Shown one piece after another: positions 25,601 through 36,337 of a DNA stretch of 64,000 nucleotides. Both the position numbers and the translations under genes were made by a program. Under the pieces are notes generated by a model. The model made no database searches, had not been told where the DNA came from, and saw only the letters and a program-made list of their open reading frames with translations. Origin of the DNA: Aquatica leii (taxonomy: Eukaryota > Arthropoda > Insecta > Coleoptera > Lampyridae). The DNA is taken from positions 109,573,529 to 109,637,528 of the forward strand of contig CM069432.1 of assembly GCA_035610365.1 (NCBI GenBank). Direction: 5' to 3'. Within the stretch, counting starts at the first letter, position 1. The number at the start of each line of letters is the position of its first letter.

Positions 25601-28600
25601 GTTTTTGTTAGTGTTTTTGTTTTAAACATACAATCATACATTACAGGTCTATTTCATAAATGTATAATGCAAAGTGGATGTATTTCTTCTTGGTGGGCAA
25701 GTGGCAGTAGATCATTACCTTATTTAATAAAGGTATTAGAAATGAAGATAAATGAAGAACATGCTTTAAAAATGCTACAAGATATGTCAACAACAGAATT
25801 GATGAATATTCAAAAGAAAATTATCTATGTAAGTCGTAATATAAATTATAATATAAGGTTAACTATAGAATAAAAAATGAATAAAATACTAGTTTTTTAA
25901 GAAAGTTAAACAAATTTCTATTTGACAAAATTGTTGTTTTTGCAGTTATTCAAATATTTTTGACGCGTGGCAGATAAAATGTTTTAAATAACAATTGTAC
26001 AATCTGGTTTTCTAGAAAAAGATGGGTTATAGGTATAATATTAAACTCGTTACGCAAAAAAAAACTAATTTATTATACAAACTAAAAGAGTAATTTTCAA
26101 TTTCTTTTGTACAGTAATATGGTGTACATACATTGAGAGTAGAAAGATTTTGGTGATACTTAAGTTTAAATATATTATGACATCTTTAGTCTAATAATAT
26201 TGTTAATTAATTCCAAAACAAGTGATTACTTTCCAGTTATGTATTATTCTAGATAAATTATAATAATAAACATTTTCAATCTTGGAATTTGAATACATCC
26301 AACTAACGTAGAAAGACTTTCGAACTTTGAACCGCGTTCCATATTATCACATTTTACAAAATTCAGAAACAGAACTTTAATAGTTCACAAATTTTGAAAA
26401 ACGCTCAGCACTTGACGTTTCGACGGTCTTCTTCGGAGAAACGTGAGTTTTCCAAAGTTTGTAAGCTATTTAAGTTTTGTGAATTTTATTAAATGTAAAA
26501 ATATGAAACTCAGTTCAAAACCCGATTGTCTTTCTACGTTAAAAAATCATAGCCGCGGAAGTCTTAAAAATGAAACATCCAGATAATTTTGCTGTCCCAA
26601 TTAGTAAAATAAAAAATAATAACAGTAGTGTTGCCAGGTTTAAAAAAGGAGAGTTATGTATTTGAACGCCTACATTTACGTACCTACTCATTTGTTAACT
26701 TTAAAATTTAAAAAAGTTATTTATTACACTTTTAAAATAAATTGTGTAATAAAATTATTTGTTTTTGATTGTAGTTTTAAAAAAAATATATTTAAAAAGA
26801 AAACTTTAATTTTTTAAACAGGCTGAATTTTTGTTTATGAGTAGATGTATACTGACTTCCAGAAAAATTTCAACACCTAGAACTTGTTGAGCGATTTTAT
26901 TGAAATTTTAGGAAACGTCTATTTTCATGAAACAAAGTGATGATTAAAATTTGAATAAAATCTAGCCAGTAGTTTTTTGTTTTTTTCCTGTTGTTTCCAT
27001 AGTAACATAGTAACAATAAATTTGAAGTAGTAGACTTTTTTTCCAATTAAGTGATTTGAACGTGGCCGTATTATTAGTATGAGAGAGGCCGGAGTTTCGC
27101 TAAGAGAAATTGCTCGTCGTGTAAACCGAAATACTTAATACATTTTTACAAGGAATTATTTTTAACTGTGTTATAAAGAGACGTAAATATGTTTTGACGT
27201 CAGAAACATTCGGTCATGTCCAGTAAAATTTTGAATCTGCGTCAAAATTTGGATCCGCAACACAAAATAAACATTTTTTTTTGTCACAAAAAAACATTTG
27301 TAACTGGACTTGAGCCTTGTATTTGGCGGTTACCTCATTAACTTTTGTTAAATAGTTTGCAATAGTTTTTTTTGTGACTGTGAGCATTTTACCTCTAAAA
27401 TATATTCATCGCATATAGCATCAGGTGATGCTCCAAAAATAGGATGATTCGCGTTCAACTTCAAACCAGTCTGACTGAACTTTAGTGTAAATTTTCTTTC
27501 CAAGCATGTGATTACACTTTTTTCTAAACGTATTCCTCTTGTCATACCCGCAGTGGGTTTAAACTTTGGCACGCCAAGTATTTGGTTGACAAAAACACCA
27601 TCACATTTCTTGCAGAGTGCAGCATCGTAAATTTTCGATGCAGTTATTCTCGCATATCGCAGTTTAAACTGCACTTTGATTGTTCCTTTGTCTTTATAGA
27701 AGCTTCAGAACATAACCGTGTGTCCATCATCTGAAAACAAAATCGAAGAAACTCTGTATATTAAGTTTGTCCACTAGACACAAATTTAAGCATAAATTAG
27801 TGCAATCTCAAATTTTCTGCTATTTCATTAGATTTGAAATGTTTCAAAAGCTGACTCTCTTAAAGATTTTTTTTGCCCTTATCTATAACTTCTTTTAAAA
27901 AATGTGAATTTTTTTCGTCTTCTCTGTTTTTGCACCAAAGTCTTTTAATGTTAGAAATTTAATGAAAGATCCAATTTTTGAAAGTTTACTCTTTGCCCAG
28001 TAACAAGCCACTTCAGTTGGAGATGGTTCCTCACTTCTTCTGTAAAGCCACATTAGAAATGCTATGCATGCTTGCAGCCACCTGTAATTACAGAATAATT
28101 ATGTAACTGATTGTTAATTCTCTCAAAGGTTATCTACCTGATAAAACAGCACCATCATGGCACTGTACATCTACGACATTTTCAGATTTTTCATCAATAC
28201 TACAAGTTACTGTATACTGTTTTTTTTCTAATATTGTGTTCAGGTGTTACTTTAGCCTTCAATGTGCATATATTATTCTTTCTTAGAACTTGTACCCATC
28301 CCACAGCTGCGTCCCCATAAGATTTTCTTCCGGATCTGAAATTGTTTTAATTTTTGTGTAATAATACAACTAGCTGTTCCATAAATGTTAAGATATATTA
28401 TGTATAAAGTCCTGAATTAAGAAAAAAAAGTACCTATCTTTATAAGAAACACATGCTTATAGTTAAGTTTAAATACCGTAGCAACCATTGTCTCAATAAT
28501 CGTTTAAATGGCATTTAAGTTCTGCATGCCTTAATTTGTGCATGGTGAAAACGGGCATAAGCGCTAAAAGTCGCAACTAAGGCATTCTGTAGTTATTGTA

Positions 28601-30469
28601 GTTATATTTCCGTAATCAAGTCATAACTATTTCATGTTTATAAATCATTACTAAAAGCTAAAAAAATACCTTTCCGAGCCACTTCAAATTTATCGTAATT
28701 TAGATCCTTCGTACTGATGGCGTGGAATTAGAAATCTTATTTTTTTGTGAAGTACCTACACCTTTTATTACAACGTTACGCTATATGTTTTTTAGTATTA
28801 TTTTTATTTTTAAACTTATAGGCAAGTTCCCTATTCTTTTGAAATTTTTCTCCTCGATTTCATATCGACTAACCCTTATATTTGTGCGCCTCGATATTGA
28901 TTACTCCTTTAGTAAATCAGTAAAAAAAATCATCGCAGGCAGGATTCGAAACTATATTATATTTGTAAATTCATTCATCAAGTTATTAGGACTTTTGGTT
29001 TGAGAGTTATCGTGGGTACATCGTTACACACAGACACCCAAATTTTTTTTGTCCGTTCTGATTCAGGAGACCTTGAAACGTAAGATTATGCAATAAAAAT
29101 TTTTTGAAAAAAAATTGCGATTGCTTATAGAAAAGTAAAAAAGAAAAACTCCGATTTGAGTATATGACAGCAAACCTTATTTTGCATATACAATTACTAC
29201 AATTGTTATTAACAAATAATGTAAATAAAGCAAAATAGAAAAAGTAGAATGAAACACATGTGTCACAATTCATTTTTATAACTCAGGTATAATGCTTAAC
29301 TTGCATTATAATTGTCGTCATTGTAACACTCGTTTAACAATATACTATTAAATAACTGCAAAAAGCGTTAAATTTGTAAAATATTCAAGAATAATAGTTA
29401 TAACGTTTTTAAAGATAACCTTAGTATCTAAAGTTAAGTTATATACAATTTTATTTTGAGTTGCATAGTTTTGGTTTTTGGTTAAGTTACACTTGTTGGT
29501 CATTTTTCATTCGTTATAATAAATTTAAAAAATAACAATTAGCCTAAAAACTTAGCATTATTGAACTAAAAATAAATTGTTTTAGAATGTTGAACCATCA
29601 ATTAAAAATTGTTTCGGTCCTGTTGTTGAATACAAATCAACACATGCAATTTTAACAGAGCAACCAGATATTATAATAACATCTGGCAATTACAATCATG
29701 TTCCTACCATAATTGGGTATACTTCCAGAGAAGGTATGGTTTACGATTTCTTTCCCAAAGAAAATAAAGAAAATAAACACGCTATAGACGTTTTCGAACG
29801 TGTAATACCACATACTATCAGCGCTTCGTTAAAAAATGAAATGATTAAAGAGATAGCAAATGAAATTAAGCAGTTTTACTACGGAAGTCAAAAGTTTTCA
29901 GAAGACAATAAAGATCCATTCTACCTAGTAATTTATTATACCATTTAATATTAAATTTTACGATATTTTTTAGTTACATGGAGACGTGAGTGTTGTTTGG
30001 CCAATATGTGCAACAATAAAACAACATAATTCTTCATCAAAAATTCCAAGCTATCTTTACAGAATGTCAATAGACTCTACCTTAAATATTTTAAAAAAAA
30101 TGTTCAAAATAGATCGTCCAGGTAAATATTTATCGTTTTTGTGTTATTTAATCCTTATTAGGTTATTTTTAAGGGGCTGCTCATGGTGATGACACAGGTT
30201 ATTTATTTAAAACTATCTTAACACCGGAAATATTACCCAATAGTGTCGAAGAGAAAGTATTAAAAACATGGGTAACTTTGTGGAGTAATTTTGCAACCTA
30301 TGGAAATCCAAATTCACCAAACAAAGATTCTCTGATAAATATACACTGGAAACCAACAGATAGAAAAACTTTACATTATTTAGATATTGGAGAAAACGTT
30401 ACTACTGGAATTAATCCTGAAGAAAATAGAGTTAACTTTTGGAATCAACTATGCAATACAAAATTGTAA
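10699..30469 (+). CDS. Carboxylesterase (insect carboxyl/cholinesterase family), 8 exons, 529 aa
   Basis: Exons 10699-10833, 25015-25152, 25208-25364, 25409-25600, 25647-25828, 29586-29927, 29974-30121 and 30174-30469 all have GT-AG junctions and join in frame (1590 nt). The alpha/beta-hydrolase should hydrolyse carboxylic esters. The oxyanion-hole motif HGGG is at residues 107-110. The catalytic triad is Ser191 in GASAG, Glu317 in SREG and His435 in HGDD. The [10 protein letters not shown] signature is near residue 80. No signal peptide is seen, which suggests a cytosolic enzyme of the detoxification or dietary class. Length fits the family (about 530-560). The nucleophile elbow is GASAGA where most relatives have GESAGG. 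Introns 1 (14.2 kb) and 5 (3.8 kb) are filled with transposons, yet no exon is broken. Substrate is unknown. Confidence 0.93.
11821..12127. mobile_element. Hairpin MITE with TA target duplication
   Basis: The two halves are imperfect reverse complements along almost the whole 307 bp. The ends are CTAAGATGAGAACTTCTTCC and, inverted, CTGAGATAAGAAGTTCTTCC. TA flanks both sides (11819-11820, 12128-12129), as in Tc1/mariner-type MITEs. There is no coding sequence. Confidence 0.7.
13818..13976. repeat. Short hairpin MITE (about 160 bp)
   Basis: The sequence begins GCGGTTGTCAAG and ends CTTTTGTGCAACCG, so its outer ends are inverted. Inside, GTTAATCGTCGATTAAC-like palindromes repeat (about 13852-13868 and 13930-13945). 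It abuts the left target duplication of the hAT element at 13984. Confidence 0.5.
13984..15319. mobile_element. Non-autonomous hAT element with AGGTAC subterminal repeats
   Basis: It starts CAGTGTTGTGACAGG and ends CATCCAAACACTG, imperfect inverted ends of hAT type. A perfect 8-bp duplication GCTATAAG flanks it (13976-13983 and 15320-15327). Both ends carry dense clusters of AGGTAC/GTACCT in both orientations (about 13996-14140 and 15140-15310), expected to be transposase-binding repeats. No transposase ORF lies inside, so it depends on a partner elsewhere. Confidence 0.9.
16075..18231 (-). mobile_element. Autonomous-looking IS630/Tc1-mariner-group transposon, 2157 bp
   Basis: Terminal inverted repeats of about 35 bp (AAGTTCTTGCCATAAGAGAA..., one internal mismatch) lie at 16075-16109 and 18197-18231. 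TA duplications flank them (16073-16074 and 18232-18233). Copy A at about 1564-1570 preserves the empty site with a single TA. It carries one three-exon transposase gene that appears intact. Confidence 0.93.
16525..17959 (-). CDS. DD81E transposase (Sailor-like, IS630/Tc1-mariner group), 3 exons, 442 aa
   Basis: Exons are complement 17831-17959, 17596-17779 and 16525-17540. Donors GTAAGC and GTAACT and acceptors TTTACAG and TTTCTAG join 1329 nt in frame. The enzyme should cut and paste the surrounding element. The N-terminal part has a helix-turn-helix ([16 protein letters not shown]) and a basic KKRSRRKSK stretch. The catalytic triad is visible: [14 protein letters not shown] and NAIELIW, with 81 residues between the second Asp and the Glu. 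That spacing resembles the reported DD82E Sailor group rather than DD34E Tc1. The tail is acidic ([11 protein letters not shown]). No stop or frameshift is present, and the inverted repeats are nearly identical, so it may be active or recently active. Confidence 0.9.
20339..20700 (-). other. Possible two-exon transcript relic of unknown identity
   Basis: On the minus strand a sequence containing GACATGGCTGACAAC (about 20670) leads to a segment ending at a GTAAGTT donor near 20555. After about 50 bases comes a TTTTTCAG acceptor (exon start 20505). The following segment reads [16 protein letters not shown] and [12 protein letters not shown] before a stop at 20341-20339, but an early in-frame TAA precedes this reading. 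It may be a gene relic or a transcribed repeat; I do not recognise the protein. Confidence 0.3.
21840..24231 (+). mobile_element. Decayed hAT element
   Basis: The left end GGTGTTGGGCGATTG and the inverted right end AGTGTTGGACATAATC are hAT-like. Both are followed by ATCGATTAT/AATCGAATAA-type subterminal repeats. A transposase relic lies between. An exact 8-bp duplication could not be resolved, so the outermost bases are approximate. Confidence 0.6.
22272..23213 (+). pseudogene. hAT transposase relic with BED zinc finger
   Basis: A BED-type finger is readable ([27 protein letters not shown]; about 22290-22415) with an internal stop. An open stretch from 22597 has [18 protein letters not shown] and FVRKLNS, typical of ZBED/hAT transposases before the catalytic core. 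The core is deleted. The C-terminal dimerisation motif survives near 23100-23213 ([28 protein letters not shown]). It is non-functional. Confidence 0.75.
26855..27140 (+). pseudogene. Tc1-like transposon 5' stub
   Basis: The sequence ACTTCCAGAAAAATTTCAAC marks a Tc1-like end. At 27057-27140 the frame reads [14 protein letters not shown] and [12 protein letters not shown], the first helix-turn-helix of Tc1/mariner transposases, then a stop. Everything downstream of this DNA-binding helix is missing. Confidence 0.65.
27170..28345 (-). pseudogene. SWIM/YqaJ transposon gene, second decayed copy
   Basis: Read on the minus strand: [16 protein letters not shown] and [11 protein letters not shown] (about 28325-28200) are followed, after an intron-like gap with an AG acceptor, by [19 protein letters not shown] (about 28085-28030). 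Then come [23 protein letters not shown] and LEVKC (27674-27348) and [10 protein letters not shown] (about 27320). The order is that of the relic at 2627-3581. Frameshifts separate the blocks, so it is non-functional. Confidence 0.7.
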
Positions 30470-30889
30470 TTAATGTTTAAATGAAAGAAATGCCTTAAGT
30501 TCTAGTTCATGTTTCTGTAACTAAAAAAAAGTTTTTTAAAGTAGCATTGAAAGAATGCTAGTTGCCTATAATGAAGCTAATCATATTGTTTGTTTAGTAA
30601 ATTTTATAACAACTATTAGCTTGGTTTTGAATAATAACAATGAAGTTTGACGTATTTAATAAATGCAATTTTTTTAAAAAGTAGCAAACTAGACAATTGT
30701 AAATTTGATTGCATTAGATGAAAAAAAAACAAAACCTTTTAATATAAATAATTTATGCAATGCAACAAGATTATCAAACAATCGAAATCATTAAAATTTA
30801 TTTAAAAATGTAGTATACACGTAAAAAATCCGAATTTGTTTTATTAGGTTTTGTAGTACAAGTAACACAACTAATTCTCAAGAGATTAA
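30470..30889. other. Esterase 3' flank with polyadenylation signal
   Basis: AATAAA at 30658-30663 lies about 190 bases after the stop and is a plausible poly(A) signal. No other feature is seen. Confidence 0.5.
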
Positions 30890-32042
30890 CATCCCAGTGT
30901 TGATAGTTTTTTTTGTCTTTAACATAAAACATGTTCTTTAAATATCATGGTTTTCAATACTCGATTAATTTGTTGTGCCGGGTTAGCCCTAGGATGATAT
31001 TTGGCAGTAAAGAAAATAGTTGTACCATAAATAATGAAAAGCTTAGCAACGTATTTCTACGAAACTGTACATCGTTGTTCGTCATAAGGTATTAATAAAC
31101 GCCAAAAGATGAACTATATCCTTTAAAAGTTTGATGTAGATCACCTCTGTGTTAAAAATTCTAAGTGGAGCAATTTGTTTTACCTTTTCAGTTGCGGATA
31201 CGCGACAACGACGAACATAACAAGCGACGTCCGCGCGCAGACATAACTAATAGTAACGGTGTAGAATCTCAACTGTAGTTTTTGAAAAAGCACACTGTCC
31301 GGTGACAGGAAGATTTTAATTATTTTTGTACGTTTACGACAGACTACTTACAAAATTTTTGAAGGGATTTCAAGACACCTTGTAGAAGATTATTGTACCA
31401 AGAATCAGTAGTAAGTAAGTTAATCTCAAAAACCGAAAATATTCTGAAAGAATAGATTGTTTCCACCACGGAAACAGCAAAGCAGTCTTGTTTAGTCGTA
31501 GAATAATGTCTTTTAGTTTTAGTGAGCTATTTCACCATTGGAGTCGTTTGAGTTAGTAAAGCACTTAGCCCAAAATTTAATGCGTTAGTTTACACTACAA
31601 GAGAAAGCAAAAAATCAAGACATGCAAAAATTGACACTGCGACTAAACTGTTTTTCAAAAAATCAAAAGCGATTTGACATTTAGTAGAATATCGGAACGG
31701 AGTGTTTTTACGAGTCTAACTTCTGTTACATTAGACGAATTAGAAATGTTACAAATAGCATTTTGTATCTGGATCTACTAACAATTGGTTTTTGTTGACT
31801 ACATAACTAAGGTATTTTAACTATGGTAGAAAAAAATTACATTTTTCCCTGCGCAAAGTAAGTCCCGCAGGCATTAAACGTTTTAACAGTTTTCTTAGTA
31901 TCGTAAAGGAGTTGTCAAAAATATGAGTAATAATAATAATGTCGTTTAGATATGCGAAACAAAAAGATTCAAAGTCTATACCCATGACTTGATCAATTAA
32001 CCTTTGAAAACCAGCAAGCGCTTTATGTAACCTAAACAGCAT
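30890..32042 (-). pseudogene. Ty3/gypsy pol relic, minus strand
   Basis: The 32042-31821 frame reads MLFRLHKALAGFQRLIDQV, FCFAYLNDIIII and AGLTLRREKCNF: reverse transcriptase with the YxDD box changed to YLND. Further on are DVACYVRRCRVS (about 31240-31190, integrase zinc-finger region) and AKYHPRANPAQQINRVLKT (about 31010-30950, integrase core end). Stops and gaps separate these pieces. RNase H was not recognised. Confidence 0.75.
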
Positions 32043-33074
32043 GCGTGTGAACTAAAAAAGGCTACGAAAAAGATTTATAAAAGCAGTTACAGTTTGAAAA
32101 TCTTTAGCCAGCGAAATATACCAATACTCAAACAGAATATAGAAACTAGAAAAAAATCGAGTGATCTAAAATAAAAGTGATATAAAGCAAAAGATGCATA
32201 TAATCATGTGTCACTTGATTTACTTTTTGAAAACTTACGAAAAACCGATAACTGTGCTATAAACTCATTGGAGTATATTACTCCATTTCATGGTTTGAAA
32301 AAACTGTAAAACTGTGAAATCACCTCAACAGTCAAAGAGGAAAAGAGGAGGGCCAAAAAACACACCCAGCAGTGTTAAATCCTTGTCGAGTAATTTTTAT
32401 GATTTAGAGGGGGAGTCTGTAACGTAGATACGACCTTAAGGTGGTTCGATACACGCATTATGCCTATGCTATGCAATGTAATAGTATTTCCAACTCAGAA
32501 AGAAAATCCATCATTCAATTTTTTTCAAACTTAGAACAAATGCAGCCAATTACGGATTCTACAGAATGTCGTATTCAAAAATTAGTTTAAATGACTGGTT
32601 TTTTTGTAATATCGTTTTAAAGATAGGTGAATCTTATTTTTTTAAGTAACGACTTATGCAGTAATTATGTTTATATTTTTTAAACGTAGACCCCTAGTAC
32701 TAAACAAAAATAAAAGCGTCCTTTAATTACTTTTTTTTAAATAATGTTATTTTTTTAGTTGAATTGGAAATACGATTTTTATACACGACCTTCAATATAC
32801 CACGCCCCTAATATATCTATTTATCGGCTATTAGTAATTACGGTAACTGCTAGTTGCATTGTCTAATTTCGTAGGCTTATTTTTAAGTATCGTTATTATT
32901 ATTTTCTTAATGATAACTTTCTCTAGCTACATATAATTTTGACGATGTTTTAATTATATTGCAATCTAATCTTTAAAAATAGCCAATACAAAGAAGATGT
33001 GCATTTGATGATTTAGGCGTATATAAACATTAATATTTTGGTATTTCTGTATTACTTATAATTTAGTTTATCTA
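32043..33074. other. Old gypsy 3' end and AT-rich spacer
   Basis: On the plus strand 32335-32405 reads like the basic C-terminal tail of a gypsy polyprotein (RGGPKNTPSS, FYDLEGES). A purine tract, AGAGGGGGAG (32406-32415), follows, with TGTAAC at 32418 as a possible LTR start. The matching LTR end and a second LTR are not identified. Confidence 0.4.
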
Positions 33075-34755
33075 GTGTATTGTGTGTGTATTATGGCGAA
33101 AGGCAGTAAAGGGACACCTTCAAAATTTCCTAGTAAATCCAGGAGATCTCAAATGATGAAGAATCTGAATCGTGCACGGTATGTAGTATTTTACAGTAGT
33201 TTGTTTATTATGAATCTGTTTTTTCTATGTTTATTTTTTACATTTATTATGTTTATCTTTTATCTAATGTAATGTATGCTTAAATATTTCAGATAGAATG
33301 TCTTAGCAGCCCAATCAAATATTAGGTATGCACACGTATACTAATATTACTTCAAATAAAAATACTTGCATCTTTTTAGGAATAGATCACCGTCTCCTCC
33401 ACCATTAGAACAAGATTTAAATTTTAGAGCAATATGAAAAAGTTATTCGACATCCATTACTTTGTACAATGGGTAGAATGGATTTCATTAAAGAATCTAG
33501 ATCAGGAATGATTTCCAAATTTCATTTTTATTGTAGCAATTGTGATAAAGGCTTTATTATTTCTTCGGATTCAAAGCCAACAGGTGAAGGAGATTTAAAT
33601 TATAACATTGTTTGGGCAAGTTTGTGTATTGGCATAGGACATAGCCAATGTCAAGAACTGTTTGGCGTTATTGACGTTCCATTCATGCACTATAAAACAT
33701 TTGCTAAAAGAACATCGGCAGTGAAAAAGGTAATTCATACTTTTATTAATAACATCAAAAAATCTGATGATGATCTTTTTTTAGTCATGGGAAGAACATT
33801 TGGTTAAAGTAACGCAAGACGCAGGAGCGGAAGAAAGTGCATTTGCTATAAAAAAGGGAAATGTCTCTTCCGATGGAACACCCTTTTCACTGTAATTGTA
33901 GATGGTGGTTGAAGTAAAAGAACGTACGGACATGGCTATTATTCTGCTTCGGGTGTAGTAAGTTTGATCATTTTTTTTATACATTTTTTAGAACCCACCG
34001 TTTTAGGGTATAATTGTTGGGTGCTGAAAGCAAAAAACCATTATTTTTGGGCGTTAGAAACAAAGTTTGTTCTTAATGTAATTTTCATAAAAATGGCACA
34101 TCAAAACCCCACGAATGTGCAAAAAATTATACAGGTCTATGGAACAAGACATAATTGTGGAAGGGTTTTCTAAAAGTAAAGAGCAAACGGTGTTGTATAC
34201 AAGTATATGATAGGTATGAACCTTTAATTTCTTTTTTGTTTTTGTTTTGTATAATTCTAATAATTTTAGGAGATGGCGATTCCAGTGTATACGCTCGTGT
34301 AATTGAAAAAGTTGACTATGGACGCCAGGTTGTAAAAATTTAGTGCGGTAACCACATGACACGTTGCGTAAACGACAAGTTGCATAAACTGTCTTCAAAC
34401 ACTTCGTATCCAATTGATTCGCGTAAACTACTAACTGTAAAGGGAAAAGATGGATTTCCCAGACTGGAGAGGTTAGTAAAGAGTGTTCGAATGGCAGTAA
34501 AAAATAATAAAAACGATGCAAATAAGCTTCGTGAAGAGCTAAAGAATGCACCATTTCATGTATTTGGTCATCACACAAGTTGCAGGTACGCCTATATAAA
34601 TTATTAGCATTACAGATTTTCTAAATATCTTAACTTTTAGCGAATCCTTTTGCACACGAAAAATAGTAATGAAAACGATTATACCTCGATAGTTGACAGT
34701 AATTTTTTTACAGAAATTCGAAAAATTTTAGAACCGATGGTGAATAAAGCAGATA
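33075..34755 (+). pseudogene. Mutator-like transposase-domain gene relic
   Basis: A first exon starts at 33093 (MAKGSKGTPSKFPSKSRRS), ending at a GTATGT donor near 33180. Then 33469-33807 reads FYCSNCDKGFI and NYNIVWASLCIGIGHSQCQE. In broken frames further blocks appear: DGTPF/VDGG/YGHGYYSASG (about 33875-33955), IGDGDSSVYARVIEKVDYG (about 34270-34330), then KLSSNTSYP and VFGHHTSC to 34585. The order matches the Mutator-like transposase domain of insect transposon proteins. Stops, frameshifts and lost segments show decay. Confidence 0.65.
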
Positions 34756-35040
34756 TCTGCAATAGATAAGCTGATCAAAAAATTTTTTCTGCTTTATGAA
34801 GGTCCTTATGAAGTTAGTAAGGAAATAGGAGATAACGCTTATGTTCTTAATCATCCTAATACCGATCGGTATAAATCAACCCAAAATGTAATTAACTTGA
34901 AAAAATATAACTGTAAAGAACAATTAAAAAATATGTAATCCTAGTTAGTAAAGAATTTGAAAGTATTTAGTGTAGGTTATGATTTTTGAATAAAGCCTTG
35001 GTGACACTCATTTTACTCAAAAATCAGGGGGGATAACTGT
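34756..35040 (+). pseudogene. Ty3/gypsy integrase C-terminal fragment with purine tract
   Basis: The frame from about 34770 reads LLYEGPYEVSKEIGDNAYVL, then INLKKY, the C-terminal region of a gypsy-class integrase. About 80 bases on, a polypurine tract (AGGGGGGA, 35025-35032) is followed by TGTAACA at 35038, a possible LTR start. It is fused directly to the Mutator-like relic. Confidence 0.6.
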
Positions 35041-35999
35041 AACAAAACTCAGTATTTACCTATGAAAAAAAAATTCATGTCTGTGGTTTCGATTGTTACT
35101 TAATTTATTAGTTTCCAGCAATAGAGCTAATTTTAGAACTTGGTCACATATTAGTAAGGGGAACTTTGGCCTTGCATTCCTTATATGCGGTGGTGTAAAA
35201 CAAGGGTGGAAAAAAGGGCAGTCGATAGAGATACGTAGGTAGAAGTATGCGAATCCCTGTTGATAAAAGTTTTTAAAAAGTGTCATAGGGTAAAAAAAAT
35301 TACCCACGGTATCAGATTGTAAAATAACTACTAGTGAAAAGGAAATATTTTAATTAAAGTTTTATTGGTGATTTGTGCCAAAAAGAAGAAAAAATCAATT
35401 TTAAAACTCGAGCAGCCATTTGTATATCAAAATCGAAAAAGGTCTGTCAATTTTATTTTTTTATTCTGTATGAATAAAATTACTAGTGTGTGACAGTAAT
35501 TACATTCCGGTGAATTTTATGCCGTTGTAAAAAAAAACATAGTTATCAAAATAAAAGTTACTTTTAAAAGAACACTTTTAATGGTCGGTGAATCTAAAAC
35601 TTACTGTAATCCGTTGTAGAAAACAACTTTTGTTAAACCATAAAAGTGTTCTTATGTGATTATTAAAATCACATATAATTGTGTGCTTACATTCAGAGCG
35701 TTTTCAGTCCCAGGCTTTATATTTTTTAAGGAATTGCGTGGTTAATGTGTATTTACGTTTCATTTTTGTTTATGATTTTTTTTAGTGTTATTCAATATAT
35801 GTATTCATTTTTTTGTGTGTTTTTAATTTAGTTTTACATGAGAATTATTTGTAACGCCAGAGGTAAGTTCTTGTCACAACGCCAAGTAATGTAAATCATT
35901 AATTTAATGTTAAACTTAAAGGGTGATTTCTCGAGTGCTTAATTTTATAAATCTTTAATTTTACATAAATATACAAGGACAACCACTCACATAAGCCCT
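35041..35999. other. Possible LTR remnant and AT-rich spacer
   Basis: No gene was recognised. An inverted pair, AAGAACACTTTTAATGG and CCATAAAAGTGTTCTT (about 35568-35585 and 35639-35654), forms a small hairpin that may mark a MITE. Confidence 0.4.
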
Positions 36000-36312
36000 G
36001 AAATGCAAGAGCCACATGTTCTACGACAATTTAAGGCTAGTCCGGCATAAAACAAACGAAAAGCAAAATAAAAAAGGGGTAACACTCAAAATTTTATGTC
36101 AAAGATTGAACGTAAAATTGGCCAAAAATATCAGATCTTCTAATTTACTTTCTGAAGCCAAACGTCAATTTAACTCTTCAAATTTGAAACTAAATCGTCG
36201 TTTATACAGACTTCTCAAAATCCACAAACAAGGTGTACCTCTTCGAACTATTTTTCAAGTTTTTGTTCAACATTATTTACAGTTAAAACCTCTTCTCATA
36301 TTTTTTAAATAA
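36000..36312 (+). pseudogene. Penelope-like reverse transcriptase fragment
   Basis: The frame reads RRLYRLLKIHKQGVPLR, the conserved N-terminal RT motif of Penelope-like elements (compare RLYGLLKIH...PLR of the copy at 48600-48530). About 100 codons remain with no RT core. Confidence 0.6.
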
Positions 36313-36337
36313 TGTTTCTTATTTTTTATATATGTGT

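Larger units (their letters stand above)
25829..29585. other. Esterase intron 5 (3.8 kb)
   Basis: The donor GTAAGTC follows codon 268 and the acceptor TTTTAG precedes exon 6. It contains the Tc1 stub and the second SWIM/YqaJ relic. The rest (25829-26850 and 28346-29585) is AT-rich with no recognised gene. Confidence 0.85.

Noticed and set aside
28722-29003. 93-codon hydrophobic frame in esterase intron 5
   Set aside because: Phe/Ile/Leu-rich translation of AT-rich DNA; no start context, homology or exon signals.
34054-34578. 174-codon minus-strand frame
   Set aside because: It is antisense to the Mutator-like relic, whose plus-strand blocks match family motifs in order.
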